Shown here in pieces: positions 20,300 through 27,674 of a stretch of 64,000 bases of DNA. Under the pieces are notes generated by a model. It had not been told where the DNA came from. It saw only the letters and a list, made by a program, of their open reading frames with translations, and ran no database searches. This DNA comes from Actinoplanes sp. M2I2 (GTDB lineage: Bacteria > Actinomycetota > Actinomycetes > Mycobacteriales > Micromonosporaceae). The stretch covers positions 310,001 through 374,000 of the forward strand of contig NZ_JALPVJ010000007.1 of NCBI RefSeq assembly GCF_023544445.1, read 5' to 3'. The translations under genes were made by a program, and so were the position numbers. Within the stretch, counting starts at the first letter, position 1; every line of letters starts with the position of its first letter.

Positions 20300-21736
20300 A
20301 TGGCGATCGACCCCGGACTCCGCCGTCTCGCACTCGGCACCCTGCTGGCCGCCTTTCCCGGCGGCTCCGCGCCGGACTGGGCGGTCAGCCTGCTGGACGA
20401 GGGCCTGGCCGGTCACACGCTGTTCGGCACGAACGTCACCGACGCGGCGCAGGTCGCCCGGCTCACCGCCCAGCTGCGCGAGGGCCGCCCGGACGCGCTG
20501 ATCGCGATCGACGAGGAGGGCGGGGACGTCACCCGGCTGGGTCATCGCACGGGTAGCCCGTACCCGGGGAACGCGGCCCTCGGCGCGGTCGACGACGAAG
20601 AACTCACCCGCGCGGTGTACGCCGCGATCGCCGCCGACCTGGTCGCCGCCGGCATCAACCTCGACCTCGCCCCCACGGTCGACGTCAACACGGCCGACGA
20701 CAACCCGGTCATCGGCACGCGGTCCTTCGGCGCCGACCCGCGGCTGGTGGCCCGGCACGCCCTGGCCGCCGTCGAGGGCCTGCAGTCGGCCGGCGTCGCC
20801 GCCTGCGCCAAGCACTTCCCCGGCCACGGCGCGACGGTCAGCGACTCGCACCTGTCACTGCCCACCGTCGACGTCCCGCTCGACGTGCTGCGCACCCGCG
20901 ACCTGCCACCCTTCGCCGCGGTGGCCGCCACGGCCCAGGCGGTCATGTCGGCCCACATCCGGGTGCCCGCCCTGACCGGCGACGACCCGGCCACCTTCAG
21001 TTCGGCCGCGCTGAACGGCCTGCTGCGCGACCAGCTCGGCTTCCGCGGCGCGATCATCACCGACGCGCTGGAGATGGCCGGCGCCGCCGCCTCGGCCGGT
21101 GGCATCCCGCAGGCCGCGGTGCGCGCCCTCACCGCCGGGGCCGACCTGCTGTGCATCGGCGCGCAGGTCGACGCCGCCCTGGTCGAAGCGGTCGCGGCCG
21201 AGATCACGGCCGGCGTCCCCGGGGCACGGCTGGAAGAGGCGGTCTCCCGTACGGCCGAGCTGGCGAACTGGACGGCGAAGCACCGCGCGGTCCTCAGCCA
21301 TGACGACGGCCTGGGCCTGGCCGCTGCCCGCCGGGCCGTCCGGGTGGAGGGGTCGCTGACCGAGCTCGGCGCGCCGCTGGTCGTACAGCTGGTGTCCGGA
21401 TACTCCATCGCCGAGGGCCGCGTGCCGTGGGGCCTGGCCCCCCACCTGGACGGGATCGAACAGGTCGAGGTGGTGGCCGACACGGCTTCGGCGTCGGAGT
21501 TGGCGGCGCGGGCGGGGGCGCGGCCCATCGTGGTCGTGGGGCGGCACACCCATCGCAAGGAGGCCAGCCGGGCGCTCGTCGAGGAGCTCGCGGCCGGGCA
21601 CGCGGTCGGAGTGGTCGAGATGGGGTGGCCGTCGGCGTGGCGGCCGGCCCGGGTGCGGGCCTTCGTGACGACGCACGGGGCGAGCGCGGCGAACGGGCGG
21701 GCCGCCGCCGAGGCGCTCGGCCTGACCGGCTCGTAG
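20300..21736 (+). CDS. Glycoside hydrolase family 3, beta-N-acetylglucosaminidase (NagZ-like)
   Basis: A 478-aa cytoplasmic-type GH3 enzyme that likely releases N-acetylglucosamine from chitin or peptidoglycan fragments. KHFPGHG (171-177) and the acid/base loop His in SDSH (181-184) mark the NagZ group. The nucleophile is Asp255 in IITDALEM. No signal peptide is seen. A C-terminal extension of about 130 residues follows the TIM barrel. ATG 20300 has GGAAGGA six bases upstream. The adjacent divergent ROK regulator fits control by an amino sugar. Confidence 0.9.
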   Translation: MAIDPGLRRLALGTLLAAFPGGSAPDWAVSLLDEGLAGHTLFGTNVTDAAQVARLTAQLREGRPDALIAIDEEGGDVTRLGHRTGSPYPGNAALGAVDDEELTRAVYAAIAADLVAAGINLDLAPTVDVNTADDNPVIGTRSFGADPRLVARHALAAVEGLQSAGVAACAKHFPGHGATVSDSHLSLPTVDVPLDVLRTRDLPPFAAVAATAQAVMSAHIRVPALTGDDPATFSSAALNGLLRDQLGFRGAIITDALEMAGAAASAGGIPQAAVRALTAGADLLCIGAQVDAALVEAVAAEITAGVPGARLEEAVSRTAELANWTAKHRAVLSHDDGLGLAAARRAVRVEGSLTELGAPLVVQLVSGYSIAEGRVPWGLAPHLDGIEQVEVVADTASASELAARAGARPIVVVGRHTHRKEASRALVEELAAGHAVGVVEMGWPSAWRPARVRAFVTTHGASAANGRAAAEALGLTGS

Positions 21737-21764
21737 GCGACGCCAACGCCTGTGGACAACATCG

Positions 21765-21803
21765 CCGCCCGGCCGTCGCCCCCTGTGGACGACGGCCGGG
21801 CGG
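21765..21803 (+). terminator. Strong hairpin terminator after the family-3 glycosidase
   Basis: A perfect 14-bp stem (21765-21778 with 21790-21803) encloses an 11-base loop, starting 29 bases after the glycosidase stop. The stem is almost entirely G+C and lacks a T tract. Confidence 0.8.
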
Positions 21804-21913
21804 TGCGCTGAGAACCCGTAGCGTCATCGACCCGCCCTTTGAGTGGGCGGGGGAGGCGGCGGAGGCCACACCACCCCGAAACGATCTTCGAACTGATCAC
21901 CACGTCACACCTC

Positions 21914-21943
21914 TTGAACATGTTCAACTAACCGCCGTACGCT
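21914..21943 (+). promoter_or_regulatory. Promoter with first TetR-type operator over the -35
   Basis: TTGAACATGTTCAA (21914-21927) is a perfect 14-bp palindrome. Its first six bases, TTGAAC, serve as a plausible -35, with TACGCT at 21938-21943 as the -10 after an 18-bp spacer. A repressor bound here would block RNA polymerase. Confidence 0.7.
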
Positions 21944-21955
21944 GAGGCGGCAAAG

Positions 21956-21969
21956 TTGAACATGTTCGA
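21956..21969 (+). promoter_or_regulatory. Second TetR-type operator downstream of the transcription start
   Basis: TTGAACATGTTCGA repeats 13 of 14 bases of the upstream palindrome. The two centres are 42 bp apart, four helical turns. It lies just past the predicted transcription start and 13 bases before the first gene of the operon. Confidence 0.7.
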
Positions 21970-21982
21970 GAAAGGCGGTCCG

Positions 21983-22405
21983 ATGGACCCGAAGGTGTGG
22001 ATGTACCTCGTCTATCTGCTGGTCAGCGTGGGGCTCACCGTCTGGGTGGCGACCACGCTGTCCCGCAACGGGCTCGTCTTCCTGGCCGACGTCTTCGCCG
22101 ACGAGAGGCTGGCCCGGGCGATCAACCAACTGCTCGTGATGGGCTTCTACCTGCTGAATCTCGGCTACGTGACGGTCACCATGCGCTCCGGCCAGACCAT
22201 CACCGACACCAGCCAGGCGCTGGAGACGCTGTCGAGCAAGGTCGGGCTGGTGCTGCTGGTCCTCGGGGTCCTGCACTTCCTCAACGTGTTCTTCCTCGGG
22301 CGCTACCGGCGGGGACGTCTGCGCCAGCAGCAGGTCGCGCCGCCGCTGCCCCCGGCGGGCCGCCTGCCGTTCCACCCGCAGCAGCCGCCGCCGGCGCGGG
22401 CATGA
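21983..22405 (+). CDS. Small membrane protein, first gene of TetR operon
   Basis: A 140-aa protein of unknown function with three to four hydrophobic segments (about 7-25, 50-65 and 85-106) and a Gln/Pro-rich cytoplasmic tail. Start ATG 21983 is preferred over a TTG at 21956, which lies inside the operator. The stop overlaps the next start as ATGA. Control by the TetR encoded two genes downstream is inferred from the paired operators. Confidence 0.8.
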   Translation: MDPKVWMYLVYLLVSVGLTVWVATTLSRNGLVFLADVFADERLARAINQLLVMGFYLLNLGYVTVTMRSGQTITDTSQALETLSSKVGLVLLVLGVLHFLNVFFLGRYRRGRLRQQQVAPPLPPAGRLPFHPQQPPPARA

Positions 22406-22890
22406 CCGAGGCAGCGGGCCCGGCCGGACGAGGGGGCGGCCGGGCCCGCACGGGTGAGCGCATCGAGCGGTTCACCGTCCTGTACGACGCCGGGTGCCCG
22501 ATCTGCCGGGCGGCGCGCCGCTGGCTGGAGGGGCGCGCTCAACTCGTACCCCTGGAGTTCGTGCCTTCCGGGTCCGAGCAGGCACGCGGGCGGTTTCCCG
22601 GGCTCGACCACCAGGCGACGCTGCGGGACGTGACGGTGATCGGGGACGACGGGTCGGTCTACGTCGGCGACGGCGCCTGGGTGGCCTGTCTGTGGGCGCT
22701 CGCGGACTACCGCGGGATGGCCGAGCGGATCAGTTCACCTGCCCTGCTGCCGACGGCCCGGCGGTTCATCGCGGCGGCGTCGGCGGTCCGGAACCGTACG
22801 AGATCCGCCGGCCCCGACCGGGACGGGCTGGAAACGGGCGCGACGGAGGCGGGGTACTACGGTGACGGGTGTGACGACCGCTGCCGCTGA
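22402..22890 (+). CDS. DCC-family thiol-disulfide oxidoreductase-like protein
   Basis: A 162-aa protein with the DCC motif in VLYDAGCPICRAARRW; the CxxC cysteines are Cys32 and Cys35. DCC proteins are thioredoxin-fold predicted redox proteins with few characterised members. It overlaps the upstream membrane-protein gene by four bases and the TetR gene by 29 bases. The low-complexity C-terminal tail encoded in the overlap may be dispensable. Confidence 0.85.
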   Translation: MTEAAGPAGRGGGRARTGERIERFTVLYDAGCPICRAARRWLEGRAQLVPLEFVPSGSEQARGRFPGLDHQATLRDVTVIGDDGSVYVGDGAWVACLWALADYRGMAERISSPALLPTARRFIAAASAVRNRTRSAGPDRDGLETGATEAGYYGDGCDDRCR

Positions 22891-23617
22891 ACCCGCCGAG
22901 CCGCAGCCGGACGCCCCCACCGAGGCGGGCACCGAGGCGGGCACGGCGAAACCGCGGCGAGCGAGGGGCGAGCAGACGCGGCAGCTGATCCTCGAGACCG
23001 CTCTGCGGCTGTTCCGCGAGCGGGGGTACGCCGAGACGACCATGCGGGTCATCGCCAAGGAGGCGGGCGTCGCGGTCGGCAACGCGTACTACTACTTCGA
23101 CTCCAAGGAACACCTGATCCAGGGGTTCTACGACCGCAACCAGGCGGCCCACCACGCCGCGGCCGGGCCGATCCTGGCCACCGAGAAGGAGCTGGCGCCC
23201 CGGCTGCGCGGGGTTCTGCACGCGGGCATCGACGTCAACGCGCCGTACCACTCGTTCGCCGCGACGTTCTTCAAGACGGCGGCCGAGCCGACGTCGCCGC
23301 TCAGCCCGTTCTCGCGGGAGTCGGCGCCGGCCCGGGAGGCCGCCATCGCGATCTTCCGCGAGGTCGTGGACGGGTCGACCGCGAAGCTCGACCCCGAGCT
23401 GCGCAAGGAGCTGCCCGAGCTGCTGTGGCTGGGGTGGATGGGCGTGGTCCTCTTCTGGGTGTACGACAAGTCGCCCGGGCAGCGGCGCACGCGGCGGCTG
23501 ATCGACGGCGCCGTTCCGCTGATCGACCGGCTGGTGTCGCTCTCGCGGCTGCGGGTGCTGCGGCCCGCTCTGCGTCAGGTGCTCGCGCTCATCGAGACGG
23601 TTCGCAAGGACGACTGA
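22862..23617 (+). CDS. TetR family transcriptional regulator
   Basis: A 251-aa repressor. After a disordered start of about 35 residues, the DNA-binding domain runs from TRQLILETALRLFRERGYAE through VIAKEAGVAVGNAYYYFDSK (about 39-90). The ligand domain includes an unusual WLGWMGVVLFWVYDKS segment. It is the last gene of the operon and most likely represses it through the palindromes at 21914 and 21956. GTG 22862 or GTG 22874 could be the start. Confidence 0.9.
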   Translation: MTGVTTAAAEPAEPQPDAPTEAGTEAGTAKPRRARGEQTRQLILETALRLFRERGYAETTMRVIAKEAGVAVGNAYYYFDSKEHLIQGFYDRNQAAHHAAAGPILATEKELAPRLRGVLHAGIDVNAPYHSFAATFFKTAAEPTSPLSPFSRESAPAREAAIAIFREVVDGSTAKLDPELRKELPELLWLGWMGVVLFWVYDKSPGQRRTRRLIDGAVPLIDRLVSLSRLRVLRPALRQVLALIETVRKDD

Positions 23618-24034
23618 TCACCATCCGTAGTGCATGGTCAGCTTAACGGTGAGTAGTCGTCCACCGGTCTTTATCCCTCAGTGTCGGGAAAAGCCGGATC
23701 TGTCGCCCGTTTCGTGGTGACCGAACGGCTATTTCGTGTACGGGAATCTTCCACCGTCCGCCTGCCGGCACGTAGCGTCATGTCCGCAGGTGGGTCTGGG
23801 GACGTCGCGAACCGACTCGGGCTTCGGGACCAGTTCGAGTCCTCGCGACGCAGACAGTGAGCCGGGCGCGGCAGTGGATTTCGGGAGCGATCCGCCGCGA
23901 CCCGGCTCACGCTGTCGGCGGCCGCCAGACCACGCAGCGCACACCGTCGGCGACGTCGGACCGCGCGGCCGGCGGCGCTGAACCGCGCTGCCAACCACGG
24001 CGGACCCAGTCGATCAGACCGGCCGTGCGGAATC
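23618..24034. other. Intergenic region without a recognised gene
   Basis: This is 417 bases between the convergent TetR and copper-ATPase genes. Short frames exist on both strands, but none shows a family motif or ribosome site. A tRNA-like T-loop at about 23831-23845 has no tRNA around it. Confidence 0.6.
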
Positions 24035-26203
24035 TCAGGCGGCTCGGAACGTCCGCAGCCGCAGGCTGTTCAGCACGACGAAGACCGAGCTGCAGGCCAT
24101 CGCCGCCCCGGCGATCATCGGGTTGAGCAGGCCGGCGGCCGCCAGGGGCAGGCCCGCGACGTTGTACGCGAAAGCCCAGAACAGATTCCCGCGGATGATC
24201 CCGAGCGTGCGCCGGGACAACCGGACGGCGTCCACCGCCGCGGTCAGATCTCCCCGGACGAGCGTGAGGTCCGAGGCCTGGATGGCGACGTCGGTGCCCG
24301 CGCCCATCGCCAGCCCGAGATCGGCCTGGGCCAGCGCCGCCGCGTCGTTGACCCCGTCCCCGACCATGGCCACCGACCGGCCCCGGGCCTGCAACTGCTT
24401 GACGACGTCGACCTTGCCCGCCGGCAGCACGCCCGCCTGCACCTCGGTGATGCCGACCTCGGCGGCCACGTGCGCGGCCACCGCCGGCGAGTCGCCGGTG
24501 ACCAGCAGCGGCGTGAGCCCGAGCCGGCGCAGGGCCGCCACCGCGGCCGCACTGGTCGGCCGCACCGAGTCGGCCAGGGCCAGCCGGCCCAGCACGACGC
24601 CGTCCGCGGTGACCTCGACCCAGGTGGCCGCGTCGTCCGCGCCGGCCGGGGCCCCCGCGGCCACCGTGATGCGGCGCCCCTCGACCGTTCCGCGAACGCC
24701 TACTCCGGCCGTGGCCTGAAAATCGGAGACCGGCGGCAGTGCCACCCGGTCCGGTCCGGCGAGCGAGTTCCGCGCGGCGTCGGCGATGGCCCGGCCGATC
24801 GGATGCTCGGACGCGGCCTCGACCGCCCCGGCCAGCCGCAGCACCTCCGCCTCGGACACCGACGGATCGGCCGGCACGACCGACGACACCGACATCCGGC
24901 CGGTGGTCACCGTGCCCGTCTTGTCCAGCACGATCGTGTCGACCTTGCGGGTGGACTCCAGCGCCTCGACCCCGCGGATCAGGATGCCCAGCTGGGCGCC
25001 CCGCCCGGTGCCGACCAGCAGCGCGGTCGGCGTGGCCAGGCCCAGCGCACACGGGCAGGCGATGATCAGCACAGCCACCGCGGCGGTGAAGGCGGCCGTC
25101 GCGCCCTGGCCGGTGCCGAGCCAGTAGCCGAGCGTTCCCAGGGCCAGGGCGATCACGACCGGCACGAAGACGCCCGACACCCGGTCGGCCAGGCGCTGCA
25201 CCGCCGCCTTGCCGTTCTGAGCCTCCTCGACCAGCCGGGCCATCTGCGCCAGCTGCGTGTCGGCGCCGACCCTGGTGGCCCGCACGAGGAGCCGTCCGCC
25301 CGCGTTGATCGTCGCGCCGGTCACGGGATCGCCCGGCCTCACCTCCACCGGCACCGACTCACCGGTCAGCAGGCTGACGTCGAGAGCCGAGGCCCCCTCC
25401 TCGACCACCCCGTCCGTGGCGACCTTCTCCCCCGGGCGTACGAGGAAAAGCGCACCCGGCGTCAGGTCGGCAGCGGGAATGACCCGCTCGGCGCCGTTCT
25501 CGACGACGGTGACGTTCTTGGCGCCCAGCGAGAGGAGGGCCCGCAGGGCGTCTCCGGCGTGGCGCTTGGCCCGCGCCTCCAGATAGCGCCCGGCCAGCAG
25601 GAACGTCGTGACGCCGGCGGCGGCCTCGAGGTAGATGGCGTCACCCTCGCGGGCGGTGAGCGAGAACGGGTGTGTCATGCCGGGCATGCCCGCGTCGCCG
25701 ATGAAGAGCGCCCACAGCGACCAGCCGAACGCCGCCAGCGTGCCCATCGACACGAGCGTGTCCATGGTCGCCGCGCCGTGCCGCAGGTTGACGAACGCCG
25801 ACCGGTGAAACGGCCACCCGCCATAGACCACGACCGGCGCGGCGAGCGTCAGCGACAGCCACTGCCAATAGTCGAACTGCCAGGCCGGAACCATCGCCAG
25901 CACGACGACCGGCACGCTCAGCACCGCCGAGATCAGCAGCCGGTCCCGGAGCGCGTCCCGCACCGGCGCGGCCGGGGTCTCCTCAGGCTCGGGCCGGGGC
26001 TCGGCCGCGGTGTATCCCGTCTTCTCGACCACGGCGATCAGGTCGGCGGGGCCGAGCCTGGCCGGCACGGTGGCCCGAGCTTTCTCGGTCGCGTAGTTGA
26101 CCGTCGCGGTCACCCCGTCGATCCGGTTCAGCTTCTTCTCGATGCGATTGGCGCACGCCGCGCACGTCATCCCACCGATCTCCAGCTCAATCACGCGTTC
26201 CAT
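24035..26203 (-). CDS. copA: Copper-translocating P1B-type ATPase
   Basis: A 722-aa efflux pump for Cu(I). One N-terminal heavy-metal domain has GMTCAACAN (Cys14, Cys17). Eight membrane segments are expected; the transport motif is ACPCALGLATP, the phosphorylated aspartate lies in VLDKTGTVTTG, TGES is in the actuator domain and MVGDGVNDAAAL in the P domain. A CsoR-type box precedes the gene, but no csoR or CopZ chaperone gene is adjacent. ATG at 26203. Confidence 0.94.
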   Translation of the reverse strand: MERVIELEIGGMTCAACANRIEKKLNRIDGVTATVNYATEKARATVPARLGPADLIAVVEKTGYTAAEPRPEPEETPAAPVRDALRDRLLISAVLSVPVVVLAMVPAWQFDYWQWLSLTLAAPVVVYGGWPFHRSAFVNLRHGAATMDTLVSMGTLAAFGWSLWALFIGDAGMPGMTHPFSLTAREGDAIYLEAAAGVTTFLLAGRYLEARAKRHAGDALRALLSLGAKNVTVVENGAERVIPAADLTPGALFLVRPGEKVATDGVVEEGASALDVSLLTGESVPVEVRPGDPVTGATINAGGRLLVRATRVGADTQLAQMARLVEEAQNGKAAVQRLADRVSGVFVPVVIALALGTLGYWLGTGQGATAAFTAAVAVLIIACPCALGLATPTALLVGTGRGAQLGILIRGVEALESTRKVDTIVLDKTGTVTTGRMSVSSVVPADPSVSEAEVLRLAGAVEAASEHPIGRAIADAARNSLAGPDRVALPPVSDFQATAGVGVRGTVEGRRITVAAGAPAGADDAATWVEVTADGVVLGRLALADSVRPTSAAAVAALRRLGLTPLLVTGDSPAVAAHVAAEVGITEVQAGVLPAGKVDVVKQLQARGRSVAMVGDGVNDAAALAQADLGLAMGAGTDVAIQASDLTLVRGDLTAAVDAVRLSRRTLGIIRGNLFWAFAYNVAGLPLAAAGLLNPMIAGAAMACSSVFVVLNSLRLRTFRAA

Positions 26204-26215
26204 GCCCCTACCCTA

Positions 26216-26230
26216 TACCCCTCGGGGGTA
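26216..26230 (-). promoter_or_regulatory. CsoR-type copper operator
   Basis: TACCCC-TCG-GGGGTA is a perfect 6-bp inverted repeat 13 bases upstream of copA, within the sequence CTATACCCCTCGGGGGTACC. It resembles the GC-rich pseudo-palindrome bound by the Cu(I)-sensing repressor CsoR. Confidence 0.6.
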
Positions 26231-26273
26231 CCCGTCCCGGACGCGGTCGGCCGGACGGCAGCGCGGGAGTGAT

Positions 26274-26535
26274 TCAGGCACGGCTCCGAGTGGGATGGGC
26301 CAGCACAAAGACGGAGATCGCCTCGGTGACCAGGGCCGGCGCGGCGCGCTCGGCGACGTGGCCCTGTCGGCGACCGCAATGCCGCGATCTCGCGCATGAA
26401 GATGGCGAACGCCGTACCGGGCCGATCGGCCGCGATCGCCTGGCGGGCGCGCGTCATGCCGGCCCCGCCCAGCGGCGGCCCGAGCACGATCGGAGGCTCG
26501 CAGAGCACCGCCGCCGAGTAGAGGTCCAGGTGACG
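26274..26535 (-). pseudogene. Alpha/beta hydrolase remnant
   Basis: The minus strand at about 26535-26390 reads LYSAAVLCEPPIVLGPP followed by RARQAIAADRPGTAFAIFMREI, the cap-region sequence of a common actinobacterial alpha/beta hydrolase. In another frame, 26350-26274 reads AAPALVTEAISVFV to a stop, the family's C terminus. The N-terminal half with the nucleophile and the segment carrying the catalytic His are missing, so the gene is dead. Confidence 0.65.
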
Positions 26536-26678
26536 CCGAGCTGGCGGCTCTGGCCGGGCTCCCGACCCTGCTCGCCGCCTTGCGCGTGAGCGACGGCTAC
26601 CGCAAGCCGGACGAGGCCCTCGACTACGGCATCCGCGTCCTCATCGCCGGTACCGGGACCACCGTCGGCCTTCCCTGA
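26532..26678 (+). pseudogene. TetR family regulator remnant, C terminus only
   Basis: The frame from 26532 reads DAELAALAGLPTLLAALRVS then DGYRKPDEALDYGIRVLIAG to a stop at 26676-26678. This matches the C-terminal helices of TetR regulators that end in RDPDxxFExGLxxLLDG. The DNA-binding half is absent. The fragment abuts the hydrolase remnant head to head. Confidence 0.55.
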
Positions 26679-26738
26679 CCGGGAGCGGCCGCCCGCGAGC
26701 GAGCGCGGCCGGCTCGGGCTCTCCCCTGCACCCCGCAC

Positions 26739-27455
26739 TCAGCGCAGCGCGGCCGTGAGGTCGGCCGCGATCTCGAAGGTCGGCGCCGCCCTTCCGGTCT
26801 CGTCCGCGTTCAGCGCGACGTGCTCGACCCGGGCCAGCATCTCCGCTGCCGTTTCCCGGTCGTCGAGCGCCAGCGCCAGCTCCGCGCGGTAGACGAGCAC
26901 CTCTACGTGCGCGACCGGGTCATCGTCGGCCTGCGGGCGGGCCAACGCGCTGTCGAGAATGCGGGCCGCCTGGCCGATGTCACCCTTGGAGTCGGCCAGC
27001 ACGACGGCGTTGGCCTGCGCTTTGGCGAGACGTCCGGCGGGTGCGGGCGCCGGCGCGGGTGTCGTGGTTGCCTGAAAGACGCGGATCCAGTTGCCGCCCG
27101 GGTCGATCACGCTGAACCCGCCCACCCCGTCGGCGTTCTTCCGCGCCCTGGGCCGGGTCATCCGCGGCATGCCGGACACCAGGACCTTGCCGTACGCGGC
27201 CCGCATGCCGGCAGCGAAAGCCCCGTGCAGTCCGGCGATGTCCGGGGTGATCACGAGACAGGAGCCGTAGGACTGCTCCGGGTCGAACCCGGCGATCTCA
27301 AAGAACTGCAGGTTCAGGTCTTCCCGTCGCAGGCCCACACAGGGGTTGGGTCTGCGCTGCTTGTACGTGGTGCTGAAGCCGAGAACCCGATAGAAGTCCT
27401 CGATGTCGTCGATCGACGCGCAGGGCAGCAGGGGAACGGTCACCTCGTTGGTCAT
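26739..27455 (-). CDS. VOC-fold (glyoxalase/bleomycin-resistance-like) protein with helical C-terminal domain
   Basis: A 238-aa protein. Residues 1-130 form a VOC domain (FYRVLGFSTTYKQRRPNPC, then GGFSVIDPGGNWIRVF). An Ala/Pro linker follows, and residues about 145-238 form a helical, TPR-like domain (AARILDSALARPQADDDPVA). The mix of domains suggests ligand binding or resistance rather than glyoxalase catalysis; the substrate is unknown. It lies alone between remnants. Confidence 0.75.
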   Translation of the reverse strand: MTNEVTVPLLPCASIDDIEDFYRVLGFSTTYKQRRPNPCVGLRREDLNLQFFEIAGFDPEQSYGSCLVITPDIAGLHGAFAAGMRAAYGKVLVSGMPRMTRPRARKNADGVGGFSVIDPGGNWIRVFQATTTPAPAPAPAGRLAKAQANAVVLADSKGDIGQAARILDSALARPQADDDPVAHVEVLVYRAELALALDDRETAAEMLARVEHVALNADETGRAAPTFEIAADLTAALR

Positions 27456-27560
27456 GGCTCCTTCCTAGGCGTCACGCACGGTCCATCGCCCATGGAAATA
27501 GCCGATCATCGCTCGGCCCCAACCGATCAGCCGACGCCACCGCCGTCGGCGCGCAGCCCG

Positions 27561-27620
27561 ATTACGCGACGGCCCATGCCGGTCTTCGATTACGGCAACG
27601 ACCTCCGCCAGATCGCCTGA
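27561..27620 (+). pseudogene. Possible urocanate hydratase tail fragment
   Basis: The frame reads RRPMPVFDYGNDLRQIA to a TGA at 27618-27620. Urocanases carry a very similar RRGxxVFDYGNxLR segment. Nothing else of that enzyme is visible, so this may be a scar or chance. Confidence 0.3.
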
Positions 27621-27636
27621 CGGTGACCGACGAGAA

Positions 27637-27667
27637 GGGGACGGTCCGCGCCGGGCGGACCGTCCCC
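27637..27667 (-). terminator. Hairpin terminator downstream of NAD-glutamate dehydrogenase
   Basis: A perfect 13-bp stem (27637-27649 with 27655-27667) with a 5-base loop starts eight bases after the stop of the minus-strand gene. Confidence 0.8.
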
Positions 27668-27674
27668 TCGCTCG

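Noticed and set aside
23831..23845. AGTTCGAGTCC resembles a tRNA T-loop.
   Set aside because: The flanking bases do not form a T stem and no acceptor, D or anticodon arms are present.
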